From Lysinibacillus piscis (GTDB lineage: Bacteria; Bacillota; Bacilli; Bacillales_A; Planococcaceae), in assembly GCF_026012395.1 (NCBI RefSeq), contig NZ_BRZA01000003.1, positions 186,001 to 250,000 on the forward strand: a DNA stretch of 64,000 nucleotides, read 5' to 3'. The notes under the pieces were generated by a model that made no database searches, was not told where the DNA came from, and saw only the letters and a program-made list of their open reading frames with translations. Below, piece after piece: positions 42,633 through 53,881 of this stretch; the first letter of the stretch is position 1; every line of letters starts with the position of its first letter. A program made the translations under genes and the position numbers.

Positions 42633-44076
42633 GGTCACCAGCTCCCTTCACAACCCACGTATCCTTACCGCCCCCACCTTGAGAGGAATTCACAACAAGT
42701 GAGCCCTCCTTCAATGCCACACGCGACAATCCACCTGGCAGTACATACATTTCTTCACCACTCATGACAAAGACACGTAAATCCACATGACATGGATAAA
42801 ATCGCCCTTCTTGAAATGCAGGAGCACGTGATAACTTAATTGTCGGCTGTGCAATGTATTGATGAGGTGCTTCGATTATTTTTTCATAGAAAATTTGACG
42901 CTCTTCTTCTGTAGCATGTGGGCCAATTAACATATCATAGCCACCAGATGCCCCAACATTTTTCACAACCAATTCATCCAAACGATTAAGTACCCATTCC
43001 CTTGTCTCTTCATCTTCAAGCAAATAGGTTTTCACATTGTCGATAATTGGCTCTTCATTCAAATAAAAGCGAATCATCTCTGGTACATAATGATACATCG
43101 CCTTATCATCTGCCACACCATTACCAATGGCATTTAAAATAGCCACATTGCCCTTTTTATAAGCATCCAACACATATGGCACACCTAGCAAAGAGTCCTC
43201 TCTAAAATGAACAGGGTCAAGAAAATCATCATCAATACGGCGATAAATAACGTCTACACGCTTAAGCCCTAAAATGGTTTTTAAGTAAACGACATCCTCT
43301 TTTACCACCAAGTCGCGCCCTTCCACAAGTGGGATATTCAAATGCTTCGCTAAAAATACATGGTCATAATAGGCAGAATTATAAATACCCGCTGTCAATA
43401 AAACGGCATGTACCTCCACATCTGCTGGCATATTTAATGGGCGGTGAGAGCGTAAGGCTTCCTGTAAATGCAATAATTGCCCCTCCAGCCGTTCAATTGC
43501 ATAATCATCAAAAAACTCAGGGTATATTTTACGCATCACATAGCGATTTTGATAGACATAGCTCATACCGGAAGGATTGCGTAAATTGTCCTCAAGCACA
43601 CAATACTTCCCATTTTCATCTCGAATTAAATCAATACCTGCAAGAAAAATATGGTTTTGTAGCGGGATATTCGTGCCAATCGCCTGTTTATAGTAATATG
43701 GGTTATTATCAATGAGTGTCTTTGGGACAATACCTGCATCAACAATTTTTTGCTCATGGTAAACATCATGTAAGAATTGATTTAATGCCTTAACTCGCTG
43801 TTTCATACCACGCTCAATCATTTTCCATGTATCCTCTGGAATAATAATTGGGATAAAATCAAACGGCATCGTCCGCTCTGTTCCTCCCTCAGCGCCGTAG
43901 ACAGTGAATGTGATTCCTTTTCGCAAAAAGCTTGATTGTGCTGCATGATGCTTATCACGAAGCTGCTGTTCAGAAAATGCCTCCAGTTGCTGATAGAAAG
44001 TTTGATAATGCCTCTTTGGTTTGCTCCCCTCAAGCATTTCATCATAAAATAAGCCTGATTCATATAGTTTCAACAT
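42625..44076 (-). CDS. Circularly permuted ATP-grasp protein (DUF404/DUF407)
   Basis: This is a 483-residue putative peptide ligase of the circularly permuted ATP-grasp type 2 family (COG2308). Recognisable segments are MPFDFIPIIIPEDTW (about 75), DNNPYYYKQAIG, YCVLEDNLRNPSGMSYV (about 150), VVKNVGASGGYDMLIGP (about 385) and DLRVFVMSG with LPGGLSRVA near the C-terminus. The ATG at 44076 follows AAGGGGG; an upstream in-frame start adds eight residues. It heads the three-gene operon. It would join an unknown amine or amino acid to a carboxylate using ATP; the product is not known for any Bacilli. Confidence 0.9.
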   Translation of the reverse strand: MLKLYESGLFYDEMLEGSKPKRHYQTFYQQLEAFSEQQLRDKHHAAQSSFLRKGITFTVYGAEGGTERTMPFDFIPIIIPEDTWKMIERGMKQRVKALNQFLHDVYHEQKIVDAGIVPKTLIDNNPYYYKQAIGTNIPLQNHIFLAGIDLIRDENGKYCVLEDNLRNPSGMSYVYQNRYVMRKIYPEFFDDYAIERLEGQLLHLQEALRSHRPLNMPADVEVHAVLLTAGIYNSAYYDHVFLAKHLNIPLVEGRDLVVKEDVVYLKTILGLKRVDVIYRRIDDDFLDPVHFREDSLLGVPYVLDAYKKGNVAILNAIGNGVADDKAMYHYVPEMIRFYLNEEPIIDNVKTYLLEDEETREWVLNRLDELVVKNVGASGGYDMLIGPHATEEERQIFYEKIIEAPHQYIAQPTIKLSRAPAFQEGRFYPCHVDLRVFVMSGEEMYVLPGGLSRVALKEGSLVVNSSQGGGGKDTWVVKGAGDHA

Positions 44077-44182
44077 AAGCAAAACCCCCTTCCAGTACAT
44101 ATATAATATAGTATATAAAATACGACATTCTTGATGAAAATCCCTTTATTTTCTGAATTATCTTTATTTTCTGAACAAAAAA

Positions 44183-44214
44183 CCCTACTAGTAAGCAAAT
44201 ACTAACTAGCAGGG
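44183..44214 (-). terminator. Terminator of the GapN-type gene
   Basis: CCCTACTAGT (44183-44192) pairs with ACTAGCAGGG (44205-44214) apart from one wobble, and six Ts follow on the minus strand. Confidence 0.8.
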
Positions 44215-44227
44215 AGTTCCATTTATA

Positions 44228-45682
44228 TTATGAAAGTATATTTAAAATCGTTACCTTTTCGCGTGTCATGGACTCGATGCTCTTACGGATACCTTGCACA
44301 CCGATACCTGATTTTTTGACACCAATGAATGGGAAATGATCTGGACCACGTTCTGTACGGCCATTAATTTGTACAGAGCCTGTCTCTAATTTACTCGCAA
44401 TAGCAAAAGCTTTATTTACATCCTTCGTGAAAATACTTGCCTGTAATCCATATTCAGATGCATTAGCAATACGAATTGCCTCTTGTTCAGATTGGATACG
44501 AATAACTGGTAGCACAGGTCCAAATGGCTCTTCCCAAGCAACCTTCATATCTTCTGTCACATGATCAAGTAATGTTGGGTAAATCAAGCTACGCTCACGT
44601 TGATTACCAATTACTGTAACAGCACCTTTTTCAACGGCATCATCAATTAATCCTTGTACAAAGTCCGCTGAATGCTCATCAATTAACGGAACAATAACAC
44701 TGCCATCTTCAGGAGAACCAACAGATAACTTTGCAATTTCCTCTTTTAATAATGCAACAAGCTCATCCGCTACGCTATCATGCACTAATACACGCTTAAT
44801 CGCTGTACAACGTTGTCCTGAATAAGAGAAAGCACCGCTAATAATTTGCTTCGCTGCTTCAGCTACATCAGCATCCTCTAACACGATTCCTGGATCTTTT
44901 CCGCCAAGCTCTAGTACAAGCGGAATCATTCCTGCCTTTTTCGCTAAGCTTACACCTGTGTTTGTACCGCCTGTGAAGGAGATCATATCAATTCCCTCAT
45001 GCTCCACCAAATAATCGCCAATAACAGACCCACGACCTGTCACGATATTAACGAGACCTTGTGGGAAGCCAGCTTTATGAAGCGCTTCTATCATTTTAAT
45101 ACCACTAATTGCCCCTTGTGTAGCTGGTTTGAAAATAACACCATTTCCTGCAATCAAGGCTGGAGCTAGTTTAGCAGCAGCTAAATTCACTGGATAATTG
45201 AATGGTGAAATCGCTAGTACCACCCCTAAAGGTACACGATCCACGATAGCAATCTTTGATTTAGAGCCTCCTGGGAAGCTATCCCCTCTCAAACTCTCTC
45301 CATGCATGTGTAATGCTTCGCCAACCGTATAACGGATAAAGTCGGATGTACGGACAACCTCACTTTTAGCATCCTTTAAGCTTTTACCGACTTCCTTCAT
45401 AATAATTTCCGCAATCTCATCTTGCATATTTATTAATTCATCAGCCCATTTATGCAAGTAACTTGCACGTTCTTGTAATGAATACTCAGCCCAAATTTGC
45501 TGAGCCTCTTGTGCAAAACGAATCGCTTCGTCTACTTCTGTTTTAGTAATAGCCTGTACTTTTCCGATTGTCTCATAAAGATATGGTGATTGAATATCAA
45601 TAGTTTGTCCTGACTCACTTGTCTTCCATTCCCCGTTCACATAATACTCATATGTTTTTAAAGCCGATACAGTTGTTGTCAT
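44228..45682 (-). CDS. gapN: NADP-dependent non-phosphorylating glyceraldehyde-3-phosphate dehydrogenase
   Basis: This is an aldehyde dehydrogenase-superfamily enzyme of 484 residues that oxidises glyceraldehyde-3-phosphate to 3-phosphoglycerate with NADP+. The catalytic Asn lies in SPFNYPVNL (about 155), the Glu in LELGGKDPGIVL (about 252) and the Cys in YSGQRCTAIKRV (about 287). The N-terminal YEYYVNGEWKTSESG and the C-terminal GIGVQGIRKSIESMTREK are GapN-like. It is monocistronic, with a consensus promoter about 180 bases upstream and a terminator. The GapN assignment over a general ALDH is by overall resemblance. Confidence 0.85.
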   Translation of the reverse strand: MTTTVSALKTYEYYVNGEWKTSESGQTIDIQSPYLYETIGKVQAITKTEVDEAIRFAQEAQQIWAEYSLQERASYLHKWADELINMQDEIAEIIMKEVGKSLKDAKSEVVRTSDFIRYTVGEALHMHGESLRGDSFPGGSKSKIAIVDRVPLGVVLAISPFNYPVNLAAAKLAPALIAGNGVIFKPATQGAISGIKMIEALHKAGFPQGLVNIVTGRGSVIGDYLVEHEGIDMISFTGGTNTGVSLAKKAGMIPLVLELGGKDPGIVLEDADVAEAAKQIISGAFSYSGQRCTAIKRVLVHDSVADELVALLKEEIAKLSVGSPEDGSVIVPLIDEHSADFVQGLIDDAVEKGAVTVIGNQRERSLIYPTLLDHVTEDMKVAWEEPFGPVLPVIRIQSEQEAIRIANASEYGLQASIFTKDVNKAFAIASKLETGSVQINGRTERGPDHFPFIGVKKSGIGVQGIRKSIESMTREKVTILNILS

Positions 45683-45858
45683 CTTTCGTTCCCCTTTGCA
45701 TGAAATTAAATTTTTTTATATTTTTATGCTGTATAATCAATCGCATTAAATTTTATGTTTAGAACAAATGGTAATTTAACAAATAAGTGTAGTCGGATTG
45801 AAATTTCAATTATTTTGAAATGAATGCTCTATACATAAAGTTAAACAACATAGGTCAT

Positions 45859-45888
45859 ATCATAATTGCCGATGAACCACTTTGTCAA
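45859..45888 (-). promoter_or_regulatory. Sigma-A promoter upstream of gapN
   Basis: TTGACA (45888-45883), an 18-bp spacer and TATGAT (45864-45859) lie on the minus strand. The leader to the ATG is about 170 bases; I see no riboswitch in it. The remaining intergenic DNA up to 46035 shows no gene. Confidence 0.6.
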
Positions 45889-46035
45889 TGTAGTTTTCAG
45901 AAAATTCAGCCATCATTCTTTTAATGATATAAATCCCCCATATGTAAACGTTGTCTTTAGTTGATTAATATCAAAGTGGCATTAATTAAAGACATATATT
46001 TACTTTATCCCTCATCTAGATTGCAGCAAAATAAA

Positions 46036-46070
46036 ATGACGATTGTTCTTTTTTAAAGAACAATCGTCAT
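46036..46070 (-). terminator. Terminator of the pyridoxal-kinase-like gene
   Basis: ATGACGATTGTTCTT (46036-46050) pairs perfectly with AAGAACAATCGTCAT (46056-46070), a 15-bp stem overlapping the stop codon. Confidence 0.8.
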
Positions 46071-46906
46071 ATGAGTAGCTTTAAATATTTTTCAAAATGA
46101 ATACCCGCATTGCGAGGTATATGTTCAGTATGCGTTTCTTGAATTGCTTGCGTTAGAAAAGTTTCTGCCAATGTAATACCCTCTATTATACTTTGACCAC
46201 GCAAAATACTTCCCATCACAACGGCTGAAAATAAATCACCTGTACCTGAATATCCTGCACCATTAAAAGGTTGTGTGCTGAAAAAAATTTCATCGTTAGC
46301 AACTAACAAATTACCAATGGAAGGCTCTTGCCTTGGCGGAATAATCCCTGTCAAAATAACATGCGTATTTGTCTCCTTAGCCAGCATCCGTGCCGCTTCT
46401 TCCAAAGCTTTTACATAATCTTCTTTCGTTGTATACTGATGAAGCTTTTCATAAGATAAACCTGTCAGCATACAGCATTCCGTAATATTCGGTGTAATAA
46501 TATTTGCTCGTTTCACTAATTCCTTCATCTCATCCAACACCTTGCCAGTAAACATCGGATAGCCTTCACCTTGATCCCCCATTACTGGATCAACTAACAC
46601 CACAGTTTCTTGTCTTTGGAAAGTATTTAAGAAATGAAAAATATGATTAATTTGTTCTTCTCCTGTGACAAAGCCTGTTAAAATGCCATCGAAGTGTTCA
46701 TTCATCTTACGCCACTCCTCTGTAAAAAATGGCATGTTAGACGTTAAATCCTCACAGAAAAAGCTCGGGTACTCTGTTTGTGCCGTTAAAATGGCTGTTG
46801 GCAATGGACACGCCTGCACACCCATCACTGACAACACAGGTAATGCGGCTGTTAACGAGCATTTACCAAAAGAGGACATATCCTGTATCACAGCAACTTT
46901 TTTCAT
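46067..46906 (-). CDS. Pyridoxamine/pyridoxal kinase-like protein (PfkB/ribokinase fold)
   Basis: This is a 279-residue kinase of the PdxY/PdxK type, phosphorylating B6 vitamers. The N-terminal VIQDMSSFGKCSLTAALPVLSVMG is typical of pyridoxal kinases; PVMGDQGEGYPMF, ITPNITECCMLTG (about 140) and the catalytic GAGYSGTGDLFSAV with its Asp (about 220) follow. The ATG at 46906 has GGAGGATA upstream. It is divergent from an ECF-type vitamin transporter gene, which supports a B6 salvage role. Confidence 0.88.
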   Translation of the reverse strand: MKKVAVIQDMSSFGKCSLTAALPVLSVMGVQACPLPTAILTAQTEYPSFFCEDLTSNMPFFTEEWRKMNEHFDGILTGFVTGEEQINHIFHFLNTFQRQETVVLVDPVMGDQGEGYPMFTGKVLDEMKELVKRANIITPNITECCMLTGLSYEKLHQYTTKEDYVKALEEAARMLAKETNTHVILTGIIPPRQEPSIGNLLVANDEIFFSTQPFNGAGYSGTGDLFSAVVMGSILRGQSIIEGITLAETFLTQAIQETHTEHIPRNAGIHFEKYLKLLI

Positions 46907-47000
46907 ACATATCCTCCATTTCGTTTCATTATGTTTAATAGTAACACAGATACCATTTGCAACAAACCACATCAAACTGACCACTATATTATTTATAAAA

Positions 47001-47029
47001 TTGACACTTTTAGACCTATCAGTTATCTG
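47001..47029 (+). promoter_or_regulatory. Promoter of the B6-linked ECF S-component gene
   Basis: TTGACA (47001-47006), a 17-bp spacer and TATCTG (47024-47029) lie about 40 bases before the ATG. Confidence 0.5.
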
Positions 47030-47071
47030 CTAAAGTTATTGATAATTTCATCACAGCGAGGAGTATTTCAT

Positions 47072-47614
47072 ATGCAACAAATTCAAAGGATATCTAAAAC
47101 ACAAAATAAAACATTTGATTTAGTCATAACGGCTGTACTCATTAGTCTTGTCTTTGTCGCTACTAACTTTAATATTAAGCTACCAATCTCAGCAAAAGGC
47201 GGACTTGTCCACTTAGGAACGGCCATGTTATTTACAATATCCATTCTATTCGGGCCAAAAAAAGGCGCTATCGCAGGGGCAGTCGGTATGGGATTATTTG
47301 ATATTTTTGGTGGTTGGTTGATTTGGGCTCCCATCACAATTGTAGCACGAGGTGTGCAAGGCTATATCGTTGGGAAAATTGCCTTTCTCCATGACAAAAA
47401 AGGCACAAATCTAGCCTTCAACATTACAGCAGCAGTAGTATCTATTCCTGTCATGGTAGCTGTCTACTATATTGGTGAAGTCATTTTGTATCACAACTGG
47501 GTAGCTCCTTTAGCTTCTATCCCTGGAGATCTTGTACAAAATATTCTAGGTCTTGTAATTGCTATCCCTCTTTGTGCCTTCTTAAAAAAGGTTCCCTATT
47601 TCAAAAACATCTAA
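47072..47614 (+). CDS. ECF transporter S component, probably for vitamin B6
   Basis: This is the substrate-binding membrane subunit of an energy-coupling-factor importer, 180 residues with about six membrane segments (LVITAVLISLVFVATNF, GTAMLFTISILFGPKKGAIAGAVGMGLFDIF, and the late GDLVQNILGLVIAIPL). This is the usual S-component pattern, with the conserved acidic GDLVQ near the end. GAGGAG precedes the ATG at 47072. Its divergence from a pyridoxal kinase-like gene suggests B6 as ligand (PdxU2-like). The shared EcfAA'T module must be encoded elsewhere. Confidence 0.85.
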   Translation: MQQIQRISKTQNKTFDLVITAVLISLVFVATNFNIKLPISAKGGLVHLGTAMLFTISILFGPKKGAIAGAVGMGLFDIFGGWLIWAPITIVARGVQGYIVGKIAFLHDKKGTNLAFNITAAVVSIPVMVAVYYIGEVILYHNWVAPLASIPGDLVQNILGLVIAIPLCAFLKKVPYFKNI

Positions 47615-47641
47615 GCAAAGTAAATCCTTTCAAGCATAAAT

Positions 47642-47686
47642 TGAAATGGCTTGAGCTCTAAATCCAATAGGGCTTAAGCCATTTCA
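47642..47686 (+). terminator. Terminator of the ECF S-component gene
   Basis: TGAAATGGCTT (47642-47652) pairs with AAGCCATTTCA (47676-47686), followed by TTTTTTATT. Confidence 0.85.
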
Positions 47687-47888
47687 TTTTTTATTACTAT
47701 TATTTTCATCATTTCTTTTGTAGGCGCATATTCCTTTTCATTCGCTTTACATAAAGTTCATATTGCCCAATATATACTAATTGGTTGGATTTCTTTAAAA
47801 TAAAGGTACTTCCTATTAAAAATTAGTGTATGATAACAGCAGCAAATGGTGACAACAAAATAACTTATGACAAGTGAGGCGATTATGG

Positions 47889-49595
47889 ATGCAATGGCTG
47901 AAAAATTCAAAAGTTTCGACAAAAATGGCATTCCTCAGCACTGTTGCAACGATTGGTTTATTAATTATTGGCGGAATCAGTTTATGGCAAACTTCCAAAC
48001 TCAGTAAAGGTATAGAAAATATCTATAATTGGAATGTCGTGCCTATAGAAATTGTATCCAATATGAAAGCCAATCAATTAGAATCAAATACAGAAATTCT
48101 AGAGCTTATTATTTCCAAGCATCCTACTCACAATCAAGAATACATTGCCAGTATTGATGCTAAACAACAAGAAATAGATACACTACGAGGTCAATACAAT
48201 GCAAATATTCCTGTAGTCATTCAAATGTTCGAGGAATTCGACGAGCTAAGGAAAACATACCATAATGAGCTAGCCCAGATTTTTCAGCTAGTCAACACAA
48301 ATAAAAATAGCGAGGCTCTCAATATTTATACAAATCAGCTCACCGTTACCGCTTCTAAGCTAGTTGATGTCAACACACAGCTGATTGACTTTAATAATCA
48401 GTATGCTGAAGATTTTTATAAATCGAGCAAAGAAGAAAAAACTCGTTCCCTTATCATGCAGTCGATTATAATTGCTGTTATCTATATATTGGTTGTTTTA
48501 CTCTGTAGGATTCTTGCAAAATTAATTACACATCCTGTGAATGAAATGAAATCATTACTAGTAGAAGCAGCTAAAGGTGACTTCACTGTCCAAGGTACAT
48601 ATACATCCAAAGATGAGCTAGGTATTTTGATGGCCTCCTTTAATGACATGTTAGCCAGTATAAAAGAAGTCATTCATCGAGTGCGTGAATCTTCAGAGCA
48701 AGTGGCCTCCTCTTCTGAAGAGCTTTTAGCAAGCACAGAGCAAACGAATCATGCAGCAGAACACATTGCTGAAGCAAGTATGGATTTAGCTGGGGGTGCT
48801 GATACTTCTTTACATGGTACATACGAAGCAACTAATTCAATCAAAAACATGGAAGATAATATTACTACTATCACAAATTCTATTGCTAATACGTTAAACA
48901 ACTCGAAAGTCACTGCTTTAGAAGCGGAAAAAGGAAATACTGCTATTCAAAGCACTGTTCAACAAATGCAAACGGTTAATGATTCTGTACTGCAAACAGC
49001 TAACATTATTAAATCGTTAAATACACGTTCCATAGAAATTGAGAAAATCGTAGCTGTTATTTCGGATATTTCAGACCAAACTAATTTGTTAGCACTGAAT
49101 GCAGCCATTGAGGCAGCACGGGCTGGAGAACATGGGAAAGGCTTTGCTGTCGTAGCAGATGAGGTAAGAAAGCTAGCTGAGGAATCACGTAGCTCGGCTG
49201 AACAGATTACAGCCTTAATCCGTGATATTCAAGCCAACACTGCCAATGCAGTAAGTTCAATGGAAAAATCCACACAAAACGTAGAAACAGGTATGCAATT
49301 AATTACTACTACAAGTGCATCATTTGGAAAAATCTATCATTCTGCCAACGATGTTTCTGAGCAAATGAACGATGTTGCAGTTCTCATCAATAGTATTACA
49401 GAAAATGCCCATTCACTCGCTCAGCAACTTACTTTAGTATCCCAAAATGCTGAAAATGCTGTATTAAGCACACAAAGTGTTGCCTCTGGTGCAGAACAAC
49501 AATTGGCGACAATCGAGGAAATTTCCGCATCCTCTCATAACTTAGCTAAAATGGCAGATGATCTACAAAAAATGGTTAGACTCTTTAAAGTATAG
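47889..49595 (+). CDS. Methyl-accepting chemotaxis protein with four-helix-bundle sensor
   Basis: This is a membrane chemoreceptor of about 568 residues. A first membrane segment (about 15-35) is followed by a 4HB_MCP-type ligand domain (about 37-185, opening [24 protein letters not shown]). A second membrane segment (about 190-210), HAMP and the signalling domain follow, with tip [25 protein letters not shown] near residue 405 intact. The ATG at 47889 follows GAGG by nine bases; a GTG five codons earlier is the alternative. It has a strong terminator downstream. The ligand is unknown. Confidence 0.9.
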   Translation: MQWLKNSKVSTKMAFLSTVATIGLLIIGGISLWQTSKLSKGIENIYNWNVVPIEIVSNMKANQLESNTEILELIISKHPTHNQEYIASIDAKQQEIDTLRGQYNANIPVVIQMFEEFDELRKTYHNELAQIFQLVNTNKNSEALNIYTNQLTVTASKLVDVNTQLIDFNNQYAEDFYKSSKEEKTRSLIMQSIIIAVIYILVVLLCRILAKLITHPVNEMKSLLVEAAKGDFTVQGTYTSKDELGILMASFNDMLASIKEVIHRVRESSEQVASSSEELLASTEQTNHAAEHIAEASMDLAGGADTSLHGTYEATNSIKNMEDNITTITNSIANTLNNSKVTALEAEKGNTAIQSTVQQMQTVNDSVLQTANIIKSLNTRSIEIEKIVAVISDISDQTNLLALNAAIEAARAGEHGKGFAVVADEVRKLAEESRSSAEQITALIRDIQANTANAVSSMEKSTQNVETGMQLITTTSASFGKIYHSANDVSEQMNDVAVLINSITENAHSLAQQLTLVSQNAENAVLSTQSVASGAEQQLATIEEISASSHNLAKMADDLQKMVRLFKV

Positions 49596-49610
49596 TTTTC
49601 CCATGTAAAA

Positions 49611-49646
49611 AAGATGGATGATTGAGTAGCCTCAACCATCCATCTT
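49611..49646. terminator. Bidirectional terminator
   Basis: AAGATGGATGATTGAG (49611-49626) pairs with CTCAACCATCCATCTT (49631-49646), with one wobble and a 4-base loop. It separates the chemoreceptor from the convergent DUF1801 gene. Confidence 0.85.
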
Positions 49647-49647
49647 C

Positions 49648-50019
49648 TTATTTTCGCCAAAATGTTGCACAATCTGCTTTATCTGCAATATTAAAATCAA
49701 TCATTCGCTCAAGTAAAGCATAGTCGATAGGCTTATCCCACTTGATGCGCATTAACTGCTTTGTATGCTCATAGCCAGCTTGTATAATCTCTTCTGAAAA
49801 ACGTGCAATTCCCACTTGTTCAGTAGACATCGCTAAGTGCTGTTTAGATATACTAAATCCTACAATAAATGTACCATGATCCGTAAACATCGGTTGATTC
49901 CATGCAATTTTCGGCACTAGAATCGGAAATTTCGTGGCTACCCATGTTAAAATCTCTTCTGTCCGCTCACGGTGCTGCGGATTATCAATTTTCGCTAAAT
50001 ACTCTGCAAAAGCCTCCAT
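49648..50019 (-). CDS. DUF1801/YdhG-like protein (iron-chaperone annotation)
   Basis: This is a 123-residue cytoplasmic protein of the DUF1801/YdhG family. Members are often named iron chaperones by analogy to frataxin-like YdhG, with limited evidence. It begins [24 protein letters not shown] and carries [29 protein letters not shown] (about 42-70), the family core. The ATG at 50019 has GAGAGGAAGG upstream; an earlier in-frame start adds eight residues. It is a stand-alone gene. Confidence 0.8.
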   Translation of the reverse strand: MEAFAEYLAKIDNPQHRERTEEILTWVATKFPILVPKIAWNQPMFTDHGTFIVGFSISKQHLAMSTEQVGIARFSEEIIQAGYEHTKQLMRIKWDKPIDYALLERMIDFNIADKADCATFWRK

Positions 50020-50069
50020 ATTTTCCTTCCTCTCAACTAGCATATATGTTTTTTCCTCTTTATCATAAA

Positions 50070-53000
50070 CTACTCTGTGCGAAATTCAAATTTATGTCCA
50101 TCTGAATCAGTATAATTGATTGCGCGATATAAAAAGGCTGCTAGTTGTGCTCTGGTAACAGTGGCTTCTGGATGGAATGCTCTATTATCTCCTAATGCAA
50201 TTCCTACCTGCTCTATTGCTGCAATATAGCCTGCACTCCAATGGCTACTATCTACATCGTTGAAGGAGCTTGCCCCCTCAGCCGTTAACTGTAATGTATT
50301 GGCTAACATTTTTGCTAGTTGTGCACGCGTAATATTGTCTGTTGGATGAAATGCCCCATTTGCCCCATCAATAATGCCCGCCTGCTGTAAAGTGCTAATC
50401 GCATTATAGTACATATGGTTGGATGCTACATCTGAAAAGGCTGTGGCTGGGCGCACTGCCTTGAACTCAAAAGCACGTGTGAATAATACAGCCACATGTT
50501 GGCGACTAATGGACTCATTTGGACGGAAAGTACCATCTACATAGCCTTTGATAATACCTTGTGTAGCTAATTCTTCAATCATGCCTCTAGCCCAATTATC
50601 CTCTATATCATCAAATATTACCACTGGCTTTGATAACTGTTGTGGTTCTTGTAGTACGTCAGACTCTGCTGTCCATTTTGCATAAAGCGTTAAATGATTC
50701 TTTATGAGCTCATTTTCAGGCCACCTCTTCATGAATATTTCATCTTGATACCAGCCATCAAATCGGAAGCCTTTTCTTCTTGGTACAGGTAAATCACTTA
50801 TTTTCGTATTATACGTTACCTCGATTGGCTCCAGTGCTATACCACCATTTGTATGCAGTGTAATTTTTATCGTTGCTGGTAGTGAAAAGTCATGGTCGGT
50901 TGATGTTTGTGATATATTGTTGCCATTTGAAGTTGGTGGCAATGATGGATTATTATCTCCGCCTGATGTAGGTGGATTCACCGCCCATTGAGCATATAAG
51001 ATGATATTCTCTGTCCCCATTTGGAAGGTCGCATTTGTAGCATAATGTATACCTTGACTATTCGCTTGTGTATTCCAGCCTGTAAATGTATAACCTGTTT
51101 TCACTAGATTACCGCTATTATCTTGTACCTTAATCGTTTGAGCTTCCTCATACAATGCATTGTCCTGTGGTACTGTACCACCTGTTGCTCCATTGCTATC
51201 ATATGTCACTGTATACGTTGGGTTTGCTAGCCATTGAGCATATAAGGTGATATTTGTTGCTCCCATTCGGAAAGTATCACCTACTGTATAGGCTATTCCT
51301 GTTCCATCTGCCTGTGTATTCCAACCTGCAAAACTATAACCCGTTAGTATTAAATTATCACTATTCCCCTGTACTGTTACCATTTCATTTTCTTCATACT
51401 GATTGCTATCCTGTGGCACATTTCCACTGGTTGCTCCATTTGCATCATATGTCATAGTATACGTTGGGTTCACTGTCCACTGAGCATACAATATAATATT
51501 GGCTGTTCCCATTTGGAAGGTTGCATTTGCATCATAATGTGTGCCTTGACCATTTGCTTGTGTATTCCAGCCTGTAAATGTATAACCTATTTTCACTAAC
51601 TGTCCTGTATTACCTATCACTATCACATTATTCCCCATGGCATATGTGTTATTATCAATTGGTACATTTCCTTCTGTTGCCCCATTCTCATGGTAACTAA
51701 TCGTATAAGGCAATGCTTCATAGGCTCCAAAATCAATCTTCCCACCTTGAATACGCTGACTACCAGAAAGGTCCTTCATTACATTTATTAATTCAGGGTA
51801 GCTTGAATCACCTTGATTAATCACTGGAGAGCCTGCTTTTAATTGATACTTCGCATTAGAAAAATCTACAAACACATCTTCCGCTATATAAGTGGCTACT
51901 CCAACAGGGTTCCCTACAGCATCATACAATTTTCCTTTCACAATTCCACTATCCATAATATCAATCAAACTATTTTCAACCTTGCCCTGATAATTAGCAA
52001 ATGCTGAACCATTATTGCCAATCACAATACTATTACGAATCACACTAGTAGAGTTCCCACCATCAATAGCAGCCTTATTACTAGTATCTGAAGCATTCCC
52101 ACTTATCGTCACATTTGTTAAGAGAATCTTACTCTCCCAATTGTACATAACACTTCCGTGGCTACTTTTATTTCTACTGAATTCCATATTAGTTAAGAGA
52201 ACGTTACTTTCCACATTGAAGATAGCTCCTCCGCTGTTAGTTGCTCTATTCTCACTAAATAGGACATTGGTTAAGATTGGGTTACTTGTAATATTAGCTA
52301 AACCTCCTCCACTATTATCTGTTTCATTCCCACTGAATATAACATCCTGCATAATCGGATTACTTTGAATCCAATTGTACATTCCTCCTCCGTTAGTCTC
52401 TGCCACATTTTTGTTGAATATAACATTGGTTAAAATTGGACTACTCTCTTGATAATTGAACATGCCCCCTCCCTGACTAATAGCCTGATTTTTATTAAAA
52501 GTGACATTGGCTAAGATTGGGCTACTTTTCTGAAGATTGTATATACCTCCACCTAGAGACGCCTTATTCTCATTGAAAATTACATCTGTTAAAGTTGGGT
52601 TACTTTCCTGAAAATTGTATATACCCCCTCCATGAGATGCCGCCTTATTCTCATTAAAAGTTACATCCGTTAAGGTTGGGCTACTATTTTGTTCATTATA
52701 GATACCACCTCCGAAAAACTTACTTTCATTTTCATTGAATGTAACATTTGTTAAGACGGGACTACTTTTGGTGTTGTAGATACCCCCACCTCTAATACTC
52801 GCCTGATTTTTATTGAAAATCACCTTCGTTAACGTTGGATTGCTAGTTGTGCCATTATAGATACCTCCACCTAATGTAGCTTCATTTTTTTCAAATAGCA
52901 CATTTGTTAAAATCGGGCTACTTCCACTGTTATTATACATAGCGCCACCATAGCCATTTCCCGTTAATCCCGCTTTATTTGCTATAAACTTTACATTTGT

Positions 53001-53840
53001 TAAAGATGGGCTATTTCCATCTGAGTTGTACATGCCACCACCAGACATATTTGTCGTACTTCCATTCGCATTTCCACCTGTAATTGTCACACCATCAAGA
53101 ACTGCCGTTTCATTTAAATTCAAGCCGTATGGATGATAAAAGACATGATACATGATGCCTTGTCCATCCAGTATGGTTTCGTGGTGTACGGCAAGATTTC
53201 GCTGTTCTAATGTGGTTTCACTGCCTGCAAAGCCACCATAAATTTCAACACCATTTTTCATTTGAAATGCCATATAACGTGGGTCGCCATCTTCAACTGC
53301 TTTCGTTGGCGTATATCTCCCCTCAGCAATCCAAATTTGATCGCCAGTTGTTGCTTTCTCTAATGCTGATTGCAAATTATCAAAAGCATTTGCCCAACTC
53401 GTACCATCCTTATGACCACCAGTAACATTAGTATTTACATAAATAATATTACTTGCTGATACTAGTGAAGGCGACGATGTTACAATGCGAACCAAGTGCT
53501 TGCTTATGCTAGGCTGTCCTACGATTCTAAACCAAATTTGGTGGTCGCCTTCATCATTTATAACAAGAGGTGTAGCTATATCTAGCATTTCCCATGAATA
53601 ACCTTCATTGCTTGACCATTCTACCTGTATATCTGCACTATCTACCGTAGTCATTGTGACTTGGATGGTCACAGGGCTTGTTGCTGAATCTCCCTCTAGA
53701 TAAGGCTGCCCTGCTGTTGTCATGACTATATGAAGTGAATCATGTATTGTTGCAAATACTGATGCACTGGCGAATACAGTCTGCACAAGCAATAAACAAA
53801 TAACCAATAATGATATTGTCTGTTTCCATCTTTTTTTCAT
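50070..53840 (-). CDS. SLH-anchored beta-helix surface protein
   Basis: This is a 1256-residue secreted surface protein. A signal peptide (about 1-28) and a beta-sandwich-like region lead to a right-handed parallel beta-helix (about 125-640). The helix is built from at least 13 repeats of about 22-24 residues with the pattern SPxLTNVxFxxNxAxxxGGGIYN, as in POMP/PbH1 proteins. Three InlB/Flg_new-type repeats of about 78 residues (YTxxYDxNGATxGxVP...[12 protein letters not shown]...LYAQW) and a degenerate fourth follow (about 735-1060). Three SLH domains close the chain (about 1070-1240) and should bind the pyruvylated wall polymer. The ATG follows GAGGGAG. It probably serves adhesion or carbohydrate binding; no catalytic residues are evident. 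Confidence 0.9.
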   Translation of the reverse strand: MKKRWKQTISLLVICLLLVQTVFASASVFATIHDSLHIVMTTAGQPYLEGDSATSPVTIQVTMTTVDSADIQVEWSSNEGYSWEMLDIATPLVINDEGDHQIWFRIVGQPSISKHLVRIVTSSPSLVSASNIIYVNTNVTGGHKDGTSWANAFDNLQSALEKATTGDQIWIAEGRYTPTKAVEDGDPRYMAFQMKNGVEIYGGFAGSETTLEQRNLAVHHETILDGQGIMYHVFYHPYGLNLNETAVLDGVTITGGNANGSTTNMSGGGMYNSDGNSPSLTNVKFIANKAGLTGNGYGGAMYNNSGSSPILTNVLFEKNEATLGGGIYNGTTSNPTLTKVIFNKNQASIRGGGIYNTKSSPVLTNVTFNENESKFFGGGIYNEQNSSPTLTDVTFNENKAASHGGGIYNFQESNPTLTDVIFNENKASLGGGIYNLQKSSPILANVTFNKNQAISQGGGMFNYQESSPILTNVIFNKNVAETNGGGMYNWIQSNPIMQDVIFSGNETDNSGGGLANITSNPILTNVLFSENRATNSGGAIFNVESNVLLTNMEFSRNKSSHGSVMYNWESKILLTNVTISGNASDTSNKAAIDGGNSTSVIRNSIVIGNNGSAFANYQGKVENSLIDIMDSGIVKGKLYDAVGNPVGVATYIAEDVFVDFSNAKYQLKAGSPVINQGDSSYPELINVMKDLSGSQRIQGGKIDFGAYEALPYTISYHENGATEGNVPIDNNTYAMGNNVIVIGNTGQLVKIGYTFTGWNTQANGQGTHYDANATFQMGTANIILYAQWTVNPTYTMTYDANGATSGNVPQDSNQYEENEMVTVQGNSDNLILTGYSFAGWNTQADGTGIAYTVGDTFRMGATNITLYAQWLANPTYTVTYDSNGATGGTVPQDNALYEEAQTIKVQDNSGNLVKTGYTFTGWNTQANSQGIHYATNATFQMGTENIILYAQWAVNPPTSGGDNNPSLPPTSNGNNISQTSTDHDFSLPATIKITLHTNGGIALEPIEVTYNTKISDLPVPRRKGFRFDGWYQDEIFMKRWPENELIKNHLTLYAKWTAESDVLQEPQQLSKPVVIFDDIEDNWARGMIEELATQGIIKGYVDGTFRPNESISRQHVAVLFTRAFEFKAVRPATAFSDVASNHMYYNAISTLQQAGIIDGANGAFHPTDNITRAQLAKMLANTLQLTAEGASSFNDVDSSHWSAGYIAAIEQVGIALGDNRAFHPEATVTRAQLAAFLYRAINYTDSDGHKFEFRTE

Positions 53841-53881
53841 AGCATCTCCCTCATTTATATATTATTCAACAGTAATATATA

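Noticed and set aside
43329-43715. Plus-strand open frame of 128 codons inside the ATP-grasp gene
   Set aside because: It is antisense to a clear coding region, without a ribosome-binding site or domain.
52015-52368. Plus-strand open frame of 117 codons inside the surface-protein gene
   Set aside because: It is an antisense shadow caused by the repetitive beta-helix coding sequence.
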